Below, piece by piece: positions 8,593 to 17,499 of a stretch of 64,000 nt of DNA (position 1 is the stretch's first letter; each line of letters starts with the position of its first letter). This stretch comes from Rhizobium viscosum (GTDB taxonomy: Bacteria; Pseudomonadota; Alphaproteobacteria; Rhizobiales; Rhizobiaceae): contig NZ_JADBEC010000003.1 in the NCBI RefSeq assembly GCF_014873945.1, positions 62,001 through 126,000 of the forward strand. Reading direction: 5' to 3'. The translations under genes were made by a program, and so were the position numbers. Under the pieces are notes generated by a model. That model was not told the DNA's origin. It was given only the letters and a program-made list of their open reading frames with translations, and ran no database searches.

Positions 8593-8606
8593 TTGACCTG
8601 GATCAA
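8593..8606 (+). promoter_or_regulatory. FNR/FixK-type anaerobox
   Basis: TTGACCTGGATCAA fits the TTGA-N6-TCAA consensus perfectly. A CATACG hexamer at 8632-8637 lies where the -10 of a class II activated promoter would be. The first downstream start is 8734, so a 90-nt leader is expected. Nothing points towards cobT, which ends at 8436 on the same strand. Low-oxygen activation of the copper-type cluster that follows is the simplest reading. Confidence 0.6.
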
Positions 8607-8733
8607 GGATCATCGGCACCAAAAGGTCCAGCATACGTGCGTCGTGTTGGTCGCATGGACAGTTCCAGTGATGCCACTATCTTCAATCTCATCAGCCGGC
8701 GCTTCGGCTGATCAGGGGAACGGAGCCGCACTC

Positions 8734-9108
8734 ATGGCCGCCGGCCGCAGCAGGTTCGCATGGATGAACGCAGTGCTGACCGTTCTGGTCACGCTCGCGA
8801 TTCTCTTTGCGCCAATGGCAGGGGCGATGGCGATGCAGTGTCATGAGCGCCCGGTTCACACGCGCCACGGTATCGAGCAAACCCTTATCCAGAAGGACGC
8901 CGGCACCTCACTTCAAGGCGGCCTGCGCACTCCCGACCATAAGAGTTGCTGTGCCGTTTCGTGCGGCTTCTGTCTTGTCTTCATGAATATCGACAAAACG
9001 GAAGCGCCTGCAGACAGGGGTTTCTTCCTCCGCTTCGCATGGGGAGACCAGATCGGAAGCGGCCTGACGCTCCCGCCCATGCTCGGGCCTCCTCGTCTTT
9101 CGGTCTGA
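8734..9108 (+). CDS. Small cysteine-rich exported or membrane protein of unknown function
   Basis: 125 residues from the ATG at 8734, which has CGGAG eight bases upstream. A hydrophobic segment (about residues 10-30, ending APMAGAMA) looks like a signal peptide or anchor. After it comes HKSCCAVSCGFC, a cluster of four cysteines that could bind copper or another soft metal. The C-terminus PPMLGPPR recalls DUF2946-like proteins, but I do not firmly recognise it. It directly precedes a multicopper oxidase gene (108 bp) and lies behind the anaerobox, so a part in periplasmic copper handling is inferred. Confidence 0.55.
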   Translation: MAAGRSRFAWMNAVLTVLVTLAILFAPMAGAMAMQCHERPVHTRHGIEQTLIQKDAGTSLQGGLRTPDHKSCCAVSCGFCLVFMNIDKTEAPADRGFFLRFAWGDQIGSGLTLPPMLGPPRLSV

Positions 9109-9216
9109 GGATACCGGAGGCCGCTTCTTCGCGGCGTCCGGTCGATTCCGCGGGCGCCGCAGGTAGCCCCTAGACCAACGGTCGGCATGCCGACCTGGAA
9201 GCAAGGATAAAATACA

Positions 9217-10701
9217 ATGAAACGCCGTGATTTTCTCAACGGCCTGACGGTCGGCGCAGCAGCGCTCGGCATGTCGGCCGTGCTGCGTCCCGTCAGCAGC
9301 CTTGCACAGGACGCCAAGACTTCGTCCTCGCAGGGCACGACACCCCGCATCCTCTCCGTCGGTTACCGGACCATCGACGTCAAGGGCAGGTCCGCGCGCG
9401 TCTTCGGCCTCGTCCAGCCCGACGGCAGGCCGGGGCTGACGCTTGATGCCGGAACCGATTTCGACGTCGCGCTGTCGAACGCGATCGACGAGCCGACCTT
9501 GATCCACTGGCACGGATTGACGCCGCCCTGGGCTGCCGACGGCGTGCCCGACAATCCCGCCGCACCCCTCAAGCCGTCCGACACCCGCCGCTACACGTTC
9601 CCGGTCGGTGCGGGCAGTACGCACTGGATGCACGCCCATACGCTGCAGGAGCAGAACCTGCTTGCCGCCCCGCTGATCGTGCGGACCGCCGACGACATGA
9701 AGCGCGATGAGCAGGAGGTTGTCATCCTGCTGCACGACTTCTCCTTCCTGTCGGCGGAGGAACTGCTGGCGAAGCTGAAAGGAAATGCGGCGCATGGCTC
9801 CATGCCCATGGGTCACGGCTCGATGCAGGGAATGGGCGGCATGCAGCACATGATGTCCGGCAATAACATGGCGGGCATGGCCATGCCGGGAATGGCGGCC
9901 ATGGACCTCAACGATATCGACTATGACGCCTATCTAGCCAATGACCGCACGCTCGACGATCCCGAGGTCGTCGCGGTGGAGAAGGGCGGCCGCGTGCGCT
10001 TGCGCATCATCAACGGCGCCACGGCGACAGCCTTCACCATCGACACCGGCAGCCTTGCCGGAGAGCTGGTCGCTGTCGACGGGCAGGGCGCGCAGCCGAT
10101 CGCCGGCACGTCTTTCCCTGTTGCCATGGGTCAGCGCATCGACATCCGCCTCGGCCTTCCGAAGGACGGCGGGGCTTTTCCCATCCTTGCCCTGCGCGAG
10201 GGAGCCGTGGAGCGTACGGGCGTCATCCTTACCACCGCGGGCGCTGATATCCGCAAGATTGCGGTCGAGGGCGATATGAAGGGCCCGGTTCTCGGGCTGG
10301 ATCTGGAACAGCGACTGCGTCCCGTCGCACCCGTGGTGCCGCGTGCGGCAGACCGCCGCTTCGAATTGTCACTGACGGGCGACATGGCGACCTATCGCTG
10401 GGGCATCGACGGGGCGGACGGTCTCGTCGTCAAGCGCGGCGAGCGGATCGAGGTCGCGATCGCCAACATGTCGATGATGGCGCATCCCATGCACCTGCAC
10501 GGCCACCATTTCCATGTGATCGGCATCAACGGAACGCCGATCGCCGGCGCAGTCAGGGACACGGTTCTGCTGCCGCCGATGGCGAGCGTCGTGCTTGCCT
10601 TTAACGCCGACAACCCCGGCCGCTGGCCGCTCCATTGCCATCATCTCTACCACATGGCGACGGGCATGATGGCTTATGTCACCTACGACGGCGTCGGCTG
10701 A
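9217..10701 (+). CDS. Multicopper oxidase (CueO/CopA-like)
   Basis: 494 residues. A twin-arginine signal (MKRRDFLNGL plus hydrophobic stretch) indicates export of the folded, copper-loaded enzyme. Copper ligands are in HWHGLTPPW, HWMHAHT, HPMHLHGHHFHVIG and WPLHCHHLYHMATGMM; the HCH and following Met form the type 1 and trinuclear sites. A Met/His-rich stretch of about 45 residues (nucleotides 9790-9905) resembles the copper-binding segment of CueO. Likely activity: periplasmic Cu(I) oxidation for copper tolerance. Followed by an EF-hand Met-rich protein. Confidence 0.9.
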   Translation: MKRRDFLNGLTVGAAALGMSAVLRPVSSLAQDAKTSSSQGTTPRILSVGYRTIDVKGRSARVFGLVQPDGRPGLTLDAGTDFDVALSNAIDEPTLIHWHGLTPPWAADGVPDNPAAPLKPSDTRRYTFPVGAGSTHWMHAHTLQEQNLLAAPLIVRTADDMKRDEQEVVILLHDFSFLSAEELLAKLKGNAAHGSMPMGHGSMQGMGGMQHMMSGNNMAGMAMPGMAAMDLNDIDYDAYLANDRTLDDPEVVAVEKGGRVRLRIINGATATAFTIDTGSLAGELVAVDGQGAQPIAGTSFPVAMGQRIDIRLGLPKDGGAFPILALREGAVERTGVILTTAGADIRKIAVEGDMKGPVLGLDLEQRLRPVAPVVPRAADRRFELSLTGDMATYRWGIDGADGLVVKRGERIEVAIANMSMMAHPMHLHGHHFHVIGINGTPIAGAVRDTVLLPPMASVVLAFNADNPGRWPLHCHHLYHMATGMMAYVTYDGVG

Positions 10702-10775
10702 CGCGCATCGATCGACTTGTTGGCCGGCGGCGCGTCCGCCTGCCTCTGTCACGACATTGCCAAAGGAGAAATGAC

Positions 10776-11162
10776 ATGAGAACGACGAGAATTCCAAACG
10801 CGGTCCTGCTTGCCGCGCTGATCGCCATCGGCGGAGTCGGTTCCGCCTTCGCGCAGACGAACGGGGCGGATACCCATCATCCCCTGAACATGTCGCAGGC
10901 GAGCCCGCCATCGGGAATGGGGGGCATGATGGGACAAGGCCAAGGGGCAATGCAGGACGGACCGGGCATGATGGGCGGCGGGATGCCGATGATGCGAGGG
11001 TTCATGACGAAGATCATGTTCGCGATCGCCGATACTAATGAGGATGGCTCGCTGTCGTTCGAGGAAGTGACAGCCATCCATAAGCGGATATTCGACGCTG
11101 TGGACGCCAACAATGACGGTAAGGTCACGCCAGAGGAGATACAGGCGTTCTGGCTGCAATAG
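10776..11162 (+). CDS. Exported EF-hand protein with Met/Gly-rich linker
   Basis: 128 residues from the ATG at 10776, preceded by AAAGGAGAA. A signal peptide (residues 1-27, ending AFA) is followed by a Met/Gly-rich linker with HHPLNM and GGMMGQG stretches, then two EF-hand loops, DTNEDGSLSFEE and DANNDGKVTPEE. Calcium binding is likely from the canonical acidic positions; the Met-rich part could bind Cu(I). It lies 74 bp after the multicopper oxidase on the same strand and is probably co-transcribed. Exact role unknown. Confidence 0.78.
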   Translation: MRTTRIPNAVLLAALIAIGGVGSAFAQTNGADTHHPLNMSQASPPSGMGGMMGQGQGAMQDGPGMMGGGMPMMRGFMTKIMFAIADTNEDGSLSFEEVTAIHKRIFDAVDANNDGKVTPEEIQAFWLQ

Positions 11163-11347
11163 GTTCCGGTTTTAGATAATCCGATGCTTGAGCAGGAAGA
11201 GTGGCGGAGGCTATCCGCCGCGCCGGAGCGAAAACCATAACCCGGCCGGCGCATTGCTTGCACTGGAACAGGGGAAGCGATATCTGCGTATCCGCTCATG
11301 AATGAAAGCACCGGCTGGAAAACCGGGCTGGAGGAAACGAGGCGCCT

Positions 11348-11728
11348 TTGACGAAACCTGCCGTGACCAAGGAAACGGGATTTCGCCATTTCATGGCGGC
11401 GGCCAGCTATTCGTGGGCAGGCTTCCTGCGGGTCTTCAGGGAATCGGCCTTCCGGCAGGAGCTCGGCTTCTTCGCAGTAGCGCTGATTGCGCTTTTTCTC
11501 GTCGGTGCGGATGCCACGGAATTCGTCGTCACGACGGTGCTTTTCCTCGGGCTCTTTTCGATCGAGGCGATGAATACGGCAGTCGAGGAAGTGATCGACC
11601 GGATTTCACCCGAGATCTCCATCGTCGGCAAACATGCAAAGGATCTCGGCTCCTTCGCCGTGACCTGCATGATCGCCGCCTGCTGCCTTTATCTCGGCTT
11701 CGTCATCATCGGGCATCTGTTCTTTTAA
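11348..11728 (+). CDS. dgkA: Diacylglycerol kinase, small membrane type
   Basis: 126 residues with three membrane helices. The signature SIEAMNTAVEEVIDRI ... GKHAKDLGSFAV matches prokaryotic DgkA, whose catalytic Glu lies in E-x-x-NTA-x-E. It phosphorylates diacylglycerol in the inner membrane, recycling lipid left by glucan or phosphoglycerol transfer. The start is TTG at 11348; a GTG at 11363 is an alternative. It converges with the histidine kinase gene. Confidence 0.9.
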   Translation: MTKPAVTKETGFRHFMAAASYSWAGFLRVFRESAFRQELGFFAVALIALFLVGADATEFVVTTVLFLGLFSIEAMNTAVEEVIDRISPEISIVGKHAKDLGSFAVTCMIAACCLYLGFVIIGHLFF

Positions 11729-11740
11729 ATTATGGGATGA

Positions 11741-13282
11741 CTAAGCGAAGCTGCGGCGCTTCTTGATAACCGGCTGGGCTTCTTCCACGGCCGGGATGCT
11801 CTGCAGCACGCGCTTGGCCGGCAGGATGGCGATGACTTCGGTGCCTTCGCGCAGCCTGGATTTCAGGATGAACTGGCCGTCATGCTTGGCAAGGATCGCC
11901 TGAACGATCGGCAGGCCGAGGCCGGTGCCCTGTTCGGCGCTCTTGATGGCGATCGAGCCCTGGCCGAAGGCCGATAGCACGATCGGGATTTCGTCTTCGG
12001 GGATGCCGGGGCCATTATCCCTGATGGAGATGTACTGGCCGCCGCCGGCAGTCCAGCCGACCTTGACGTTGATTTCTCCACTCTGAGGCGTGAATTTCAC
12101 GGCGTTGGAAAGAAGATTGAGCACGACCTGGCGCATGGATTTCTCGTCCGCCCAGATCGCCGGGAGCTGGCGCTCGACCTGATCGTGGATAGTGATATTC
12201 TTGGCGCGGGCGCGAAGTTGCACCATGCCGATGCAATCCTCTGTTATATCGAGCAGAGAAATCGCCTCTTCGCTCAACTCATACTTGCCGGCTTCGATGC
12301 GCGAGAGGTCGAGGATTTCATTGATGAGATCGAGCAGATGCTGTCCGGAACGATGGATATCGCCGGCATATTCCTTGTAGGTCGGATTTGCGAGCGGCCC
12401 CATGACCTCCGCCGACATGACCTCGGAGAAACCGAGAATGGCATTCAGTGGCGTGCGCAGTTCATGCGACATGGAGGCAAGGAAGCGCGACTTGGCAAGG
12501 TTTGCCTCCTCGGCACGGCGGCGAGCCTCGTCCGACATGGATTTAGCCACTTCCAGCTCGGCGATCAGATCGTCCTTTTCCGACTGGAAGGAGAGGATCC
12601 TCAGGCTGAACTGGAAGAGCCGGTCGCTGATGTAATTGAAGAAGACCACCGTCATGGTGAAGACGCCGGTCAGGCTGAGTTCCAGAATATCACGCGACAG
12701 GCCGCTTTTTGCCGCAAGCGCCACGACAGCAGGCGCAAAGCCGACGAGTACGGCGCGCGTCAGCATGAAATTCGACATGGTCGCGACCGACAACGCGATC
12801 AGCAGCGTGGCACCCTTATAGAGCGTGAAGCTCGAAGGTTCGCAGGCCGAACAGTCCTGCAGGGCAAAGACCGCCCAGCAGCAGCCGATCAGGAACTGGC
12901 CTGCCAGCAACAGGTTGCGCCAGCGGCGCACAGCTTCTGCGGTAATTTCCTGCCTCCTGGCGCGGCGGGCCAGAAGAATATTGGCGGCATGGCATGTCAA
13001 CGTCAGCAGCGCCCAGAAGAACAGGCTCGCATCCTCGGTGAAATAGGTGCCGAGTGCTGCAACGATAATGACGAAAAGCGGCGCGATCGCCGCGCCCTGC
13101 AGCACGGCAGTGATATACATCTGCAGTACGTCACGATCGAAGGCGGAGCTTGAGGCATGGCCGGATTGCAGGCGTTCGCGCGTCTGACGCACGGCCTTTG
13201 AAACCGCCTTATTGCGGTGGCCGCGCGATTTGTCGACAATGATCTTGTCGGTAGATGTGCTGACGCCGGTACTCATGTGCAC
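11741..13282 (-). CDS. Membrane sensor histidine kinase, PleC/PdhS/DivJ-like
   Basis: 513 residues. Five or six hydrophobic helices between about residues 55 and 215, a coiled segment (235-265), the phospho-acceptor box FLASMSHELRTPLNAILGF with His273, then HATPase motifs (VVLNLLSNAVKFTP, IRDNGPGIP, GTGLGLPI). The sequence after the His (YKEYAGDIHRSGQHLLDLI) is typical of the alphaproteobacterial family that acts on DivK-type regulators. No PAS or receiver domain, and no response regulator gene nearby. An internal ATG two codons on (13276) is an equal start. Partner inferred only. Confidence 0.85.
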   Translation of the reverse strand: MHMSTGVSTSTDKIIVDKSRGHRNKAVSKAVRQTRERLQSGHASSSAFDRDVLQMYITAVLQGAAIAPLFVIIVAALGTYFTEDASLFFWALLTLTCHAANILLARRARRQEITAEAVRRWRNLLLAGQFLIGCCWAVFALQDCSACEPSSFTLYKGATLLIALSVATMSNFMLTRAVLVGFAPAVVALAAKSGLSRDILELSLTGVFTMTVVFFNYISDRLFQFSLRILSFQSEKDDLIAELEVAKSMSDEARRRAEEANLAKSRFLASMSHELRTPLNAILGFSEVMSAEVMGPLANPTYKEYAGDIHRSGQHLLDLINEILDLSRIEAGKYELSEEAISLLDITEDCIGMVQLRARAKNITIHDQVERQLPAIWADEKSMRQVVLNLLSNAVKFTPQSGEINVKVGWTAGGGQYISIRDNGPGIPEDEIPIVLSAFGQGSIAIKSAEQGTGLGLPIVQAILAKHDGQFILKSRLREGTEVIAILPAKRVLQSIPAVEEAQPVIKKRRSFA

Positions 13283-13382
13283 GTTGAAAATTGTTCCGCA
13301 GATGAATAAGAGCTTAACCGGAAAGTCTTAAGAAGATGTTTGCCATCTTTGCCAAGGGTTTGTTTTGCAAGGAGGCAAAAGC

Positions 13383-13931
13383 GTGGCACGGCTTCTTGTG
13401 TTGACCCGAGACGGTGCAACTGCGCTGGCTTTTCTTGCTCTCGTTGCATTAATTGCGGCCAAGCTCAATGACAGGCCCGATATCCAGCACCACGGCGCTT
13501 TTCACGCCGCCGATGGCGACAGCCTCGTTCTTGACGGCGAGCGCATGCGGCTTGATGGCATCGATGCACCGGAACTGTCGCAGACTTGCGAGCGGCAGGG
13601 GCAGGACTGGGCGTGCGGCAGACAGGCCCAACACACGCTGCAGCAGCTGGTTTCTGACAACAGTACGCAATGCGGCGGAAACGAGCGCGATCGCTATGAC
13701 CGGCTGCTGGTCACTTGCCGAAATAATGCCGGCAGTATCAATGCGCGGATGGTGGCCTCCGGGATGGCCGTTTCCTATGGCCGCTACCAGCAGGAGGAAG
13801 GGCAGGCGAGGGCCCGGAAGCTCGGGCTCTGGGCAGGCCATTTCGAAATGCCGCGCGATGTCAGGGATCAGGCCCGGCATGAAAGCTCCGGCCTGCAGCG
13901 GCTGATCGGCGGATGGACGGGATGGGAATGA
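13383..13931 (+). CDS. Thermonuclease (SNase) family protein
   Basis: 182 residues from a GTG at 13383 with AAGGAGG eight bases before it. An N-terminal hydrophobic helix (residues 12-30) is a signal or anchor. The OB-fold core shows AADGDSLVLDGERMRLDGIDAPE, with the Asp and Arg residues of staphylococcal nuclease-type sites, then YDRLLVTC and a late KLGLWAG. It probably acts in the periplasm or outside the cell on nucleic acid. Its stop overlaps the ATG of the next gene (ATGA). Confidence 0.8.
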   Translation: MARLLVLTRDGATALAFLALVALIAAKLNDRPDIQHHGAFHAADGDSLVLDGERMRLDGIDAPELSQTCERQGQDWACGRQAQHTLQQLVSDNSTQCGGNERDRYDRLLVTCRNNAGSINARMVASGMAVSYGRYQQEEGQARARKLGLWAGHFEMPRDVRDQARHESSGLQRLIGGWTGWE

Positions 13932-14569
13932 GCAGTACATCGAGCGAGGACCGGCTGGACAGGTTGCGCGCCGAGATTGCCGCCTGCCGGATCTGTCGCG
14001 ATGCGCCACTGCGTGGCATCGAGGATCGCCTGCCGCACGAGCCACGGCCGGTCGCCGTGCTCTCCTCGCGTGCCCGTGTGCTGATCGCGGGCCAGGCGCC
14101 GGGGCTGCGCGTGCATGAAAGCGGGCTGCCGTTCGACGATGCCTCCGGCGACCGGCTGCGGCAGTGGCTGCAGGTGGATCGGCCCGCTTTCTACGACAGG
14201 GATCGATTCGCGATCGTGCCGATGGGCTTCTGTTTTCCAGGTTATGATGCCAAGGGCAGCGACCTGCCGCCGCGGCGTGAATGCGCGCCGGTCTGGCGGG
14301 ATCGCGTTCTCTCGGCCATGCCGCAGATCGAGCTGGTGCTTGCCGTCGGCGGTTATGCGCAGGCCTGGCATATGGGGGTTATGAGGCGCGAGAACATGAC
14401 CGAGACGGTGCGGGCATGGACTGACAGCCTCGCAGCGCCGGGCAAGCCTTTGATTCTTCCACTGCCGCATCCGAGCTGGCGCAATACTGGCTGGATCAAG
14501 CGGCATCCGTGGTTCGAAGAAGAGCTGCTTCCTGAACTGCGCCGGCGAATCAAAATGCTTGTCTTCTGA
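13928..14569 (+). CDS. Uracil-DNA glycosylase family protein
   Basis: 213 residues from the ATG at 13928, chosen because it overlaps the previous stop as ATGA; in-frame ATGs at 13913 and 13922 are alternatives. Motifs are LIAGQAPGLRVHESGLPF (the glycosylase GQ-x-PG region) and the C-terminal LPHPSWRN (the H-P-S loop). C-R-I-C near residue 20 gives only part of the cysteine set of [4Fe-4S] glycosylases. The order of motifs supports the UDG fold; whether it excises uracil is not certain. Confidence 0.75.
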   Translation: MSSTSSEDRLDRLRAEIAACRICRDAPLRGIEDRLPHEPRPVAVLSSRARVLIAGQAPGLRVHESGLPFDDASGDRLRQWLQVDRPAFYDRDRFAIVPMGFCFPGYDAKGSDLPPRRECAPVWRDRVLSAMPQIELVLAVGGYAQAWHMGVMRRENMTETVRAWTDSLAAPGKPLILPLPHPSWRNTGWIKRHPWFEEELLPELRRRIKMLVF

Positions 14570-14639
14570 AACAAAATTCTTTTCGTCGGCCGGAATCGCG
14601 CTATACAAAGAAAATAATTCGAAAGGGACTTATTTTCGC

Positions 14640-15128
14640 ATGGATCGCCTCGACCGAAAGATACTGCGCCTGCTCCAGGAAGATTCGACGCTCGCCGTAG
14701 CCGACCTTGCCAAGAAGGTCGGGCTGTCGACGACGCCCTGCTGGCGGCGCATCCAGAAGATGGAAGAAGACGGCGTCATCAAGCGCCGCGTGGCGATCCT
14801 CGATCCGGAAAAGGTCAACACCAAGGTCACGGTTTTCGTGTCGATCCGTACCGCCACCCATTCCATCGAGTGGCTGCGCCGATTCTCGGAAGTCGTGGCG
14901 GAATTTCCCGAAGTGGTCGAGTTCTACCGCATGAGCGGCGATGTGGACTATCTGCTGCGCGTCGTCGTGCCCGATATCGCGGCCTATGACGCCTTCTACA
15001 AGCGGATGATCGCCAAGATCGAGATTCGCGACGTCTCGTCTGCATTCGCGATGGAGCAGATCAAGTATTCGACGCAGCTGCCGCTCGACTACATGCTGCT
15101 GGAAAACGCCAAGTCCAGCGAGGACTGA
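14640..15128 (+). CDS. Lrp/AsnC family transcriptional regulator
   Basis: 162 residues. N-terminal winged helix LDRKILRLLQEDSTLAVADLAKKVGLSTTPCWRRIQKM, then the RAM/AsnC ligand-binding domain with SGDVDYLLRVVVPDIAAYDAF. The ATG at 14640 follows GAAAGGGAC. Length and pattern are those of single-domain Lrp regulators that respond to amino acids. No adjacent metabolic gene reveals the effector: upstream is a repair-type gene, downstream a long gap before the porin. Confidence 0.88.
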   Translation: MDRLDRKILRLLQEDSTLAVADLAKKVGLSTTPCWRRIQKMEEDGVIKRRVAILDPEKVNTKVTVFVSIRTATHSIEWLRRFSEVVAEFPEVVEFYRMSGDVDYLLRVVVPDIAAYDAFYKRMIAKIEIRDVSSAFAMEQIKYSTQLPLDYMLLENAKSSED

Positions 15129-15988
15129 GCGGGGCAGGCGCCTTCGACACGGCATTCGACGGTTGCAAACGGGCGCGAGCGAATCGCGCCCGTTTGCGTG
15201 AGAAGGGGCGGCCGTCCCGCGCGGTCGATCCGAGCAGGCCGGTTCGGAAGTTCATCCGTGATTTCTGGGAGTGCCCCGCCCAGCGCCGGCCCCTTGACGC
15301 CGGCGCGAAACCTTTCCAAATTGTAATCTTCCTGTCATGGAACTATGCGAAGCCACGCAAGTCACGATCTGGCCCTGACGTTGGGAGGCACGGGGGCCGA
15401 TTCGCGCGGGTGGTCCGGGGATCTGGGACACTTTTATAATGTCCGTGCAGCGCAATATTGCGCGTTGCATGATTTTTTGAGTCTTTGGCAAAACGTTTAA
15501 GCGGCGCCCTGAGCGTGAGTCTTCGAGTGTTTATGCAGCATAAAGTAGGCTCCAAATCGACTTATGGCCGCTTTCTGCACCATTAGGTTCGATTTCAGGA
15601 CACCATGTCCTAATCTCCTATCTTTATATGGTCCTTAGCCGGCGCTAATGTCCGGCTGCTTCGCGAAGCCGTTTGAGGTTTTACTCCGGTTTCGTGGCGC
15701 TTTGGGAGGATCGGTTCAGCCGCCTGCGATAGCCACTGGCTACCGCGGCGGCATTTGTGCGTCTGTCATCCAACCCTTTGAAATTGTTGTATAAAAACCA
15801 CGCTCCATGTGGAAAGCATGTGCGTGCCGTGCGATGGCGCCGTTCACGAATTGATACAGTTTGATGTCTGTGGGATGAACGTTCGGCGGTTCGATCGATC
15901 CGCACGCCGTGAGGCTGTTCAAACGGGTCGGCTTTGGATCTTCGGAAACAGAGTAAAGCCCCGATCGACAAAGGAGTGGATTTCTACA
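15129..15988. other. 860-bp intergenic region upstream of the porin
   Basis: No convincing protein gene or tRNA is seen on either strand. It holds a TCGCGA-centred dyad (GCTTCGCGAAGC, near 15658-15669) and A/T-rich stretches near 15470-15490 and 15780-15800 that may contain promoters. The final bases AAAGGAGTGG (15971-15980) are the porin ribosome binding site. Porin genes of this group often have long regulated leaders, but no known motif could be assigned. Confidence 0.5.
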
Positions 15989-17056
15989 ATGAACATCAAG
16001 ATGGTATTGCTTGCGTCGGCAGCAGCATTTGCTGCATCGACCCCGGTACTCGCAGCAGACGCAATCGTTGCTGCCGAGCCGGAGCCGGTTGAGTACGTTC
16101 GCGTCTGCGACGCTTACGGCACCGGCTACTTCTACATCCCGGGCACGGAAACCTGCCTGAAGATCGAAGGCTACATCCGTTTCCAGGTTAACGTCGGCCC
16201 GACCTCCGACACCAACGACTCCAGCTGGGATGCTGTAACCCGCGGTCAGGTTCAGTTCACGGCTAAGAGCGACACCGAATACGGTCCGCTCACCGGCGTT
16301 ATCGTCCTCCAGGCCAACGCTGACAACGCAACGAACCAGGATACGATCCTCGACTCCGCTTACCTCGACGTCGCGGGCTTCCGCGCTGGTCTCTTCTACT
16401 CCTGGTGGGACGATGGTCTCTCCGGCGAAACGGACGATATCGGTTCTGTCGTAACGCTGCATAACTCCATCCGTTATCAGTACGAAACCGGTTCCTTCTA
16501 CGCTGGCATCAGCGTCGACGAACTGGAAGATGGCGTCTACCAGGGTGACTTCGATCCGGCCCTCGACGCCCTCGTTGCGAACGACGGCCCGAACAATGTC
16601 GGCGTTGCCTTCGGCATCGGCGGCACGGCTGGCGCCTTCAGCTACCAGATCACCGGCGGCTGGGACTTCGACAACGAAGACGGCGCAATCCGCGCAATGG
16701 GTACGGCTGAACTCGGCCCGGGCACGCTCGGCCTCGCTGTTGTCTACTCCAGCGGCCCGAACTCCTACTACTCGACGGCTGAATGGGCAGTTGCTGCCGA
16801 ATACGCCATCAAGGCTACTGACAAGCTGAAGATCACCCCCGGCGTTCAGTACTACGGCAACTACATCGGCGGTGCCGACCCGTTCGCCACTGTTCCGGAT
16901 AGCTTCGACGGTGCCGGTGATGCCTGGAAGGCCGGTCTGACGGTTGACTACCAGATCGTTGACAACTTCTACGCCAAGGCTTCCGTCCAGTACCTGGATC
17001 CGGAAGATGGCGACGACGTCACGACCGGTTACTTCCGTCTGCAGCGCTCGTTCTAA
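15989..17056 (+). CDS. ropA: Outer-membrane porin, RopA type
   Basis: 355 residues from the ATG at 15989; signal peptide of about 22 residues ending VLAAD. The N-terminal VRVCDAYGTGYFYIPGTETCLKIEGYIRFQV, with two cysteines, is the mark of rhizobial porins (Porin_2). The rest is strand-rich, alternating, and ends in aromatic RSF, the usual C-terminal signature for outer-membrane assembly. Codon use is strongly biased to a few codons, as expected for a very abundant protein. A stable hairpin follows at 17070. Which RopA paralogue this is cannot be decided here. Confidence 0.88.
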   Translation: MNIKMVLLASAAAFAASTPVLAADAIVAAEPEPVEYVRVCDAYGTGYFYIPGTETCLKIEGYIRFQVNVGPTSDTNDSSWDAVTRGQVQFTAKSDTEYGPLTGVIVLQANADNATNQDTILDSAYLDVAGFRAGLFYSWWDDGLSGETDDIGSVVTLHNSIRYQYETGSFYAGISVDELEDGVYQGDFDPALDALVANDGPNNVGVAFGIGGTAGAFSYQITGGWDFDNEDGAIRAMGTAELGPGTLGLAVVYSSGPNSYYSTAEWAVAAEYAIKATDKLKITPGVQYYGNYIGGADPFATVPDSFDGAGDAWKAGLTVDYQIVDNFYAKASVQYLDPEDGDDVTTGYFRLQRSF

Positions 17057-17069
17057 TCTGAGCGACGGA

Positions 17070-17092
17070 ACCCCCGGCCTTGCGCCGGGGGT
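17070..17092 (+). terminator. Terminator hairpin after the porin
   Basis: ACCCCCGGC and GCCGGGGGT form a perfect 9-bp stem around CTTGC, 14 bp after the porin stop. It lacks a strong T-run (GTCTCC follows), so it may also act as a 3'-end stabiliser for the abundant porin mRNA. Confidence 0.7.
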
Positions 17093-17499
17093 CTCCTAAC
17101 CCCACGAGTTTCTGATCAGAATGACCTCCGATCAGTAACGAGGGACTGGTCCGGTTTTCCCTGCTGGGCCAGTCCTTTGCAGTTGAAAGCGGTCATGAAG
17201 CCAGGAGCGCCGCCACGCTTACCGGTTTCGCTTTGTCGCCAGGCTTTCCTCCGGTTTTCCCCAACGCCGAGCACCTCTAGAAATTATCGCCCTATTCGTT
17301 GGCTCCGGTAAATTGCGCCATATTTTATTGCGCGATACGCATCTTTCGTTGTGTGATTTCATCAGGCGAGCTGATCATCAGGATGGGCGTTTATCCCCTG
17401 AGGATTCGATGCCGACAATGTGACTGTAACGTAACAGGTGAGACGCTATAAGCATTTCAGTGGCTGGCATTCATTACTACTCTCGGGTAGGTTTCGATA
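17093..17499. other. Intergenic region between porin and LysR gene
   Basis: About 400 bp with no open frame of coding character. The last 150 bp, near the LysR start, are more A/T-rich and may hold its promoter. No repeat or structured RNA was recognised. Confidence 0.4.

Noticed and set aside
14559..14639. Upstream in-frame extension of the Lrp gene
   Set aside because: The extra 27 codons overlap the end of the glycosylase-like gene and do not resemble the family; the ATG at 14640 has a good ribosome binding site.
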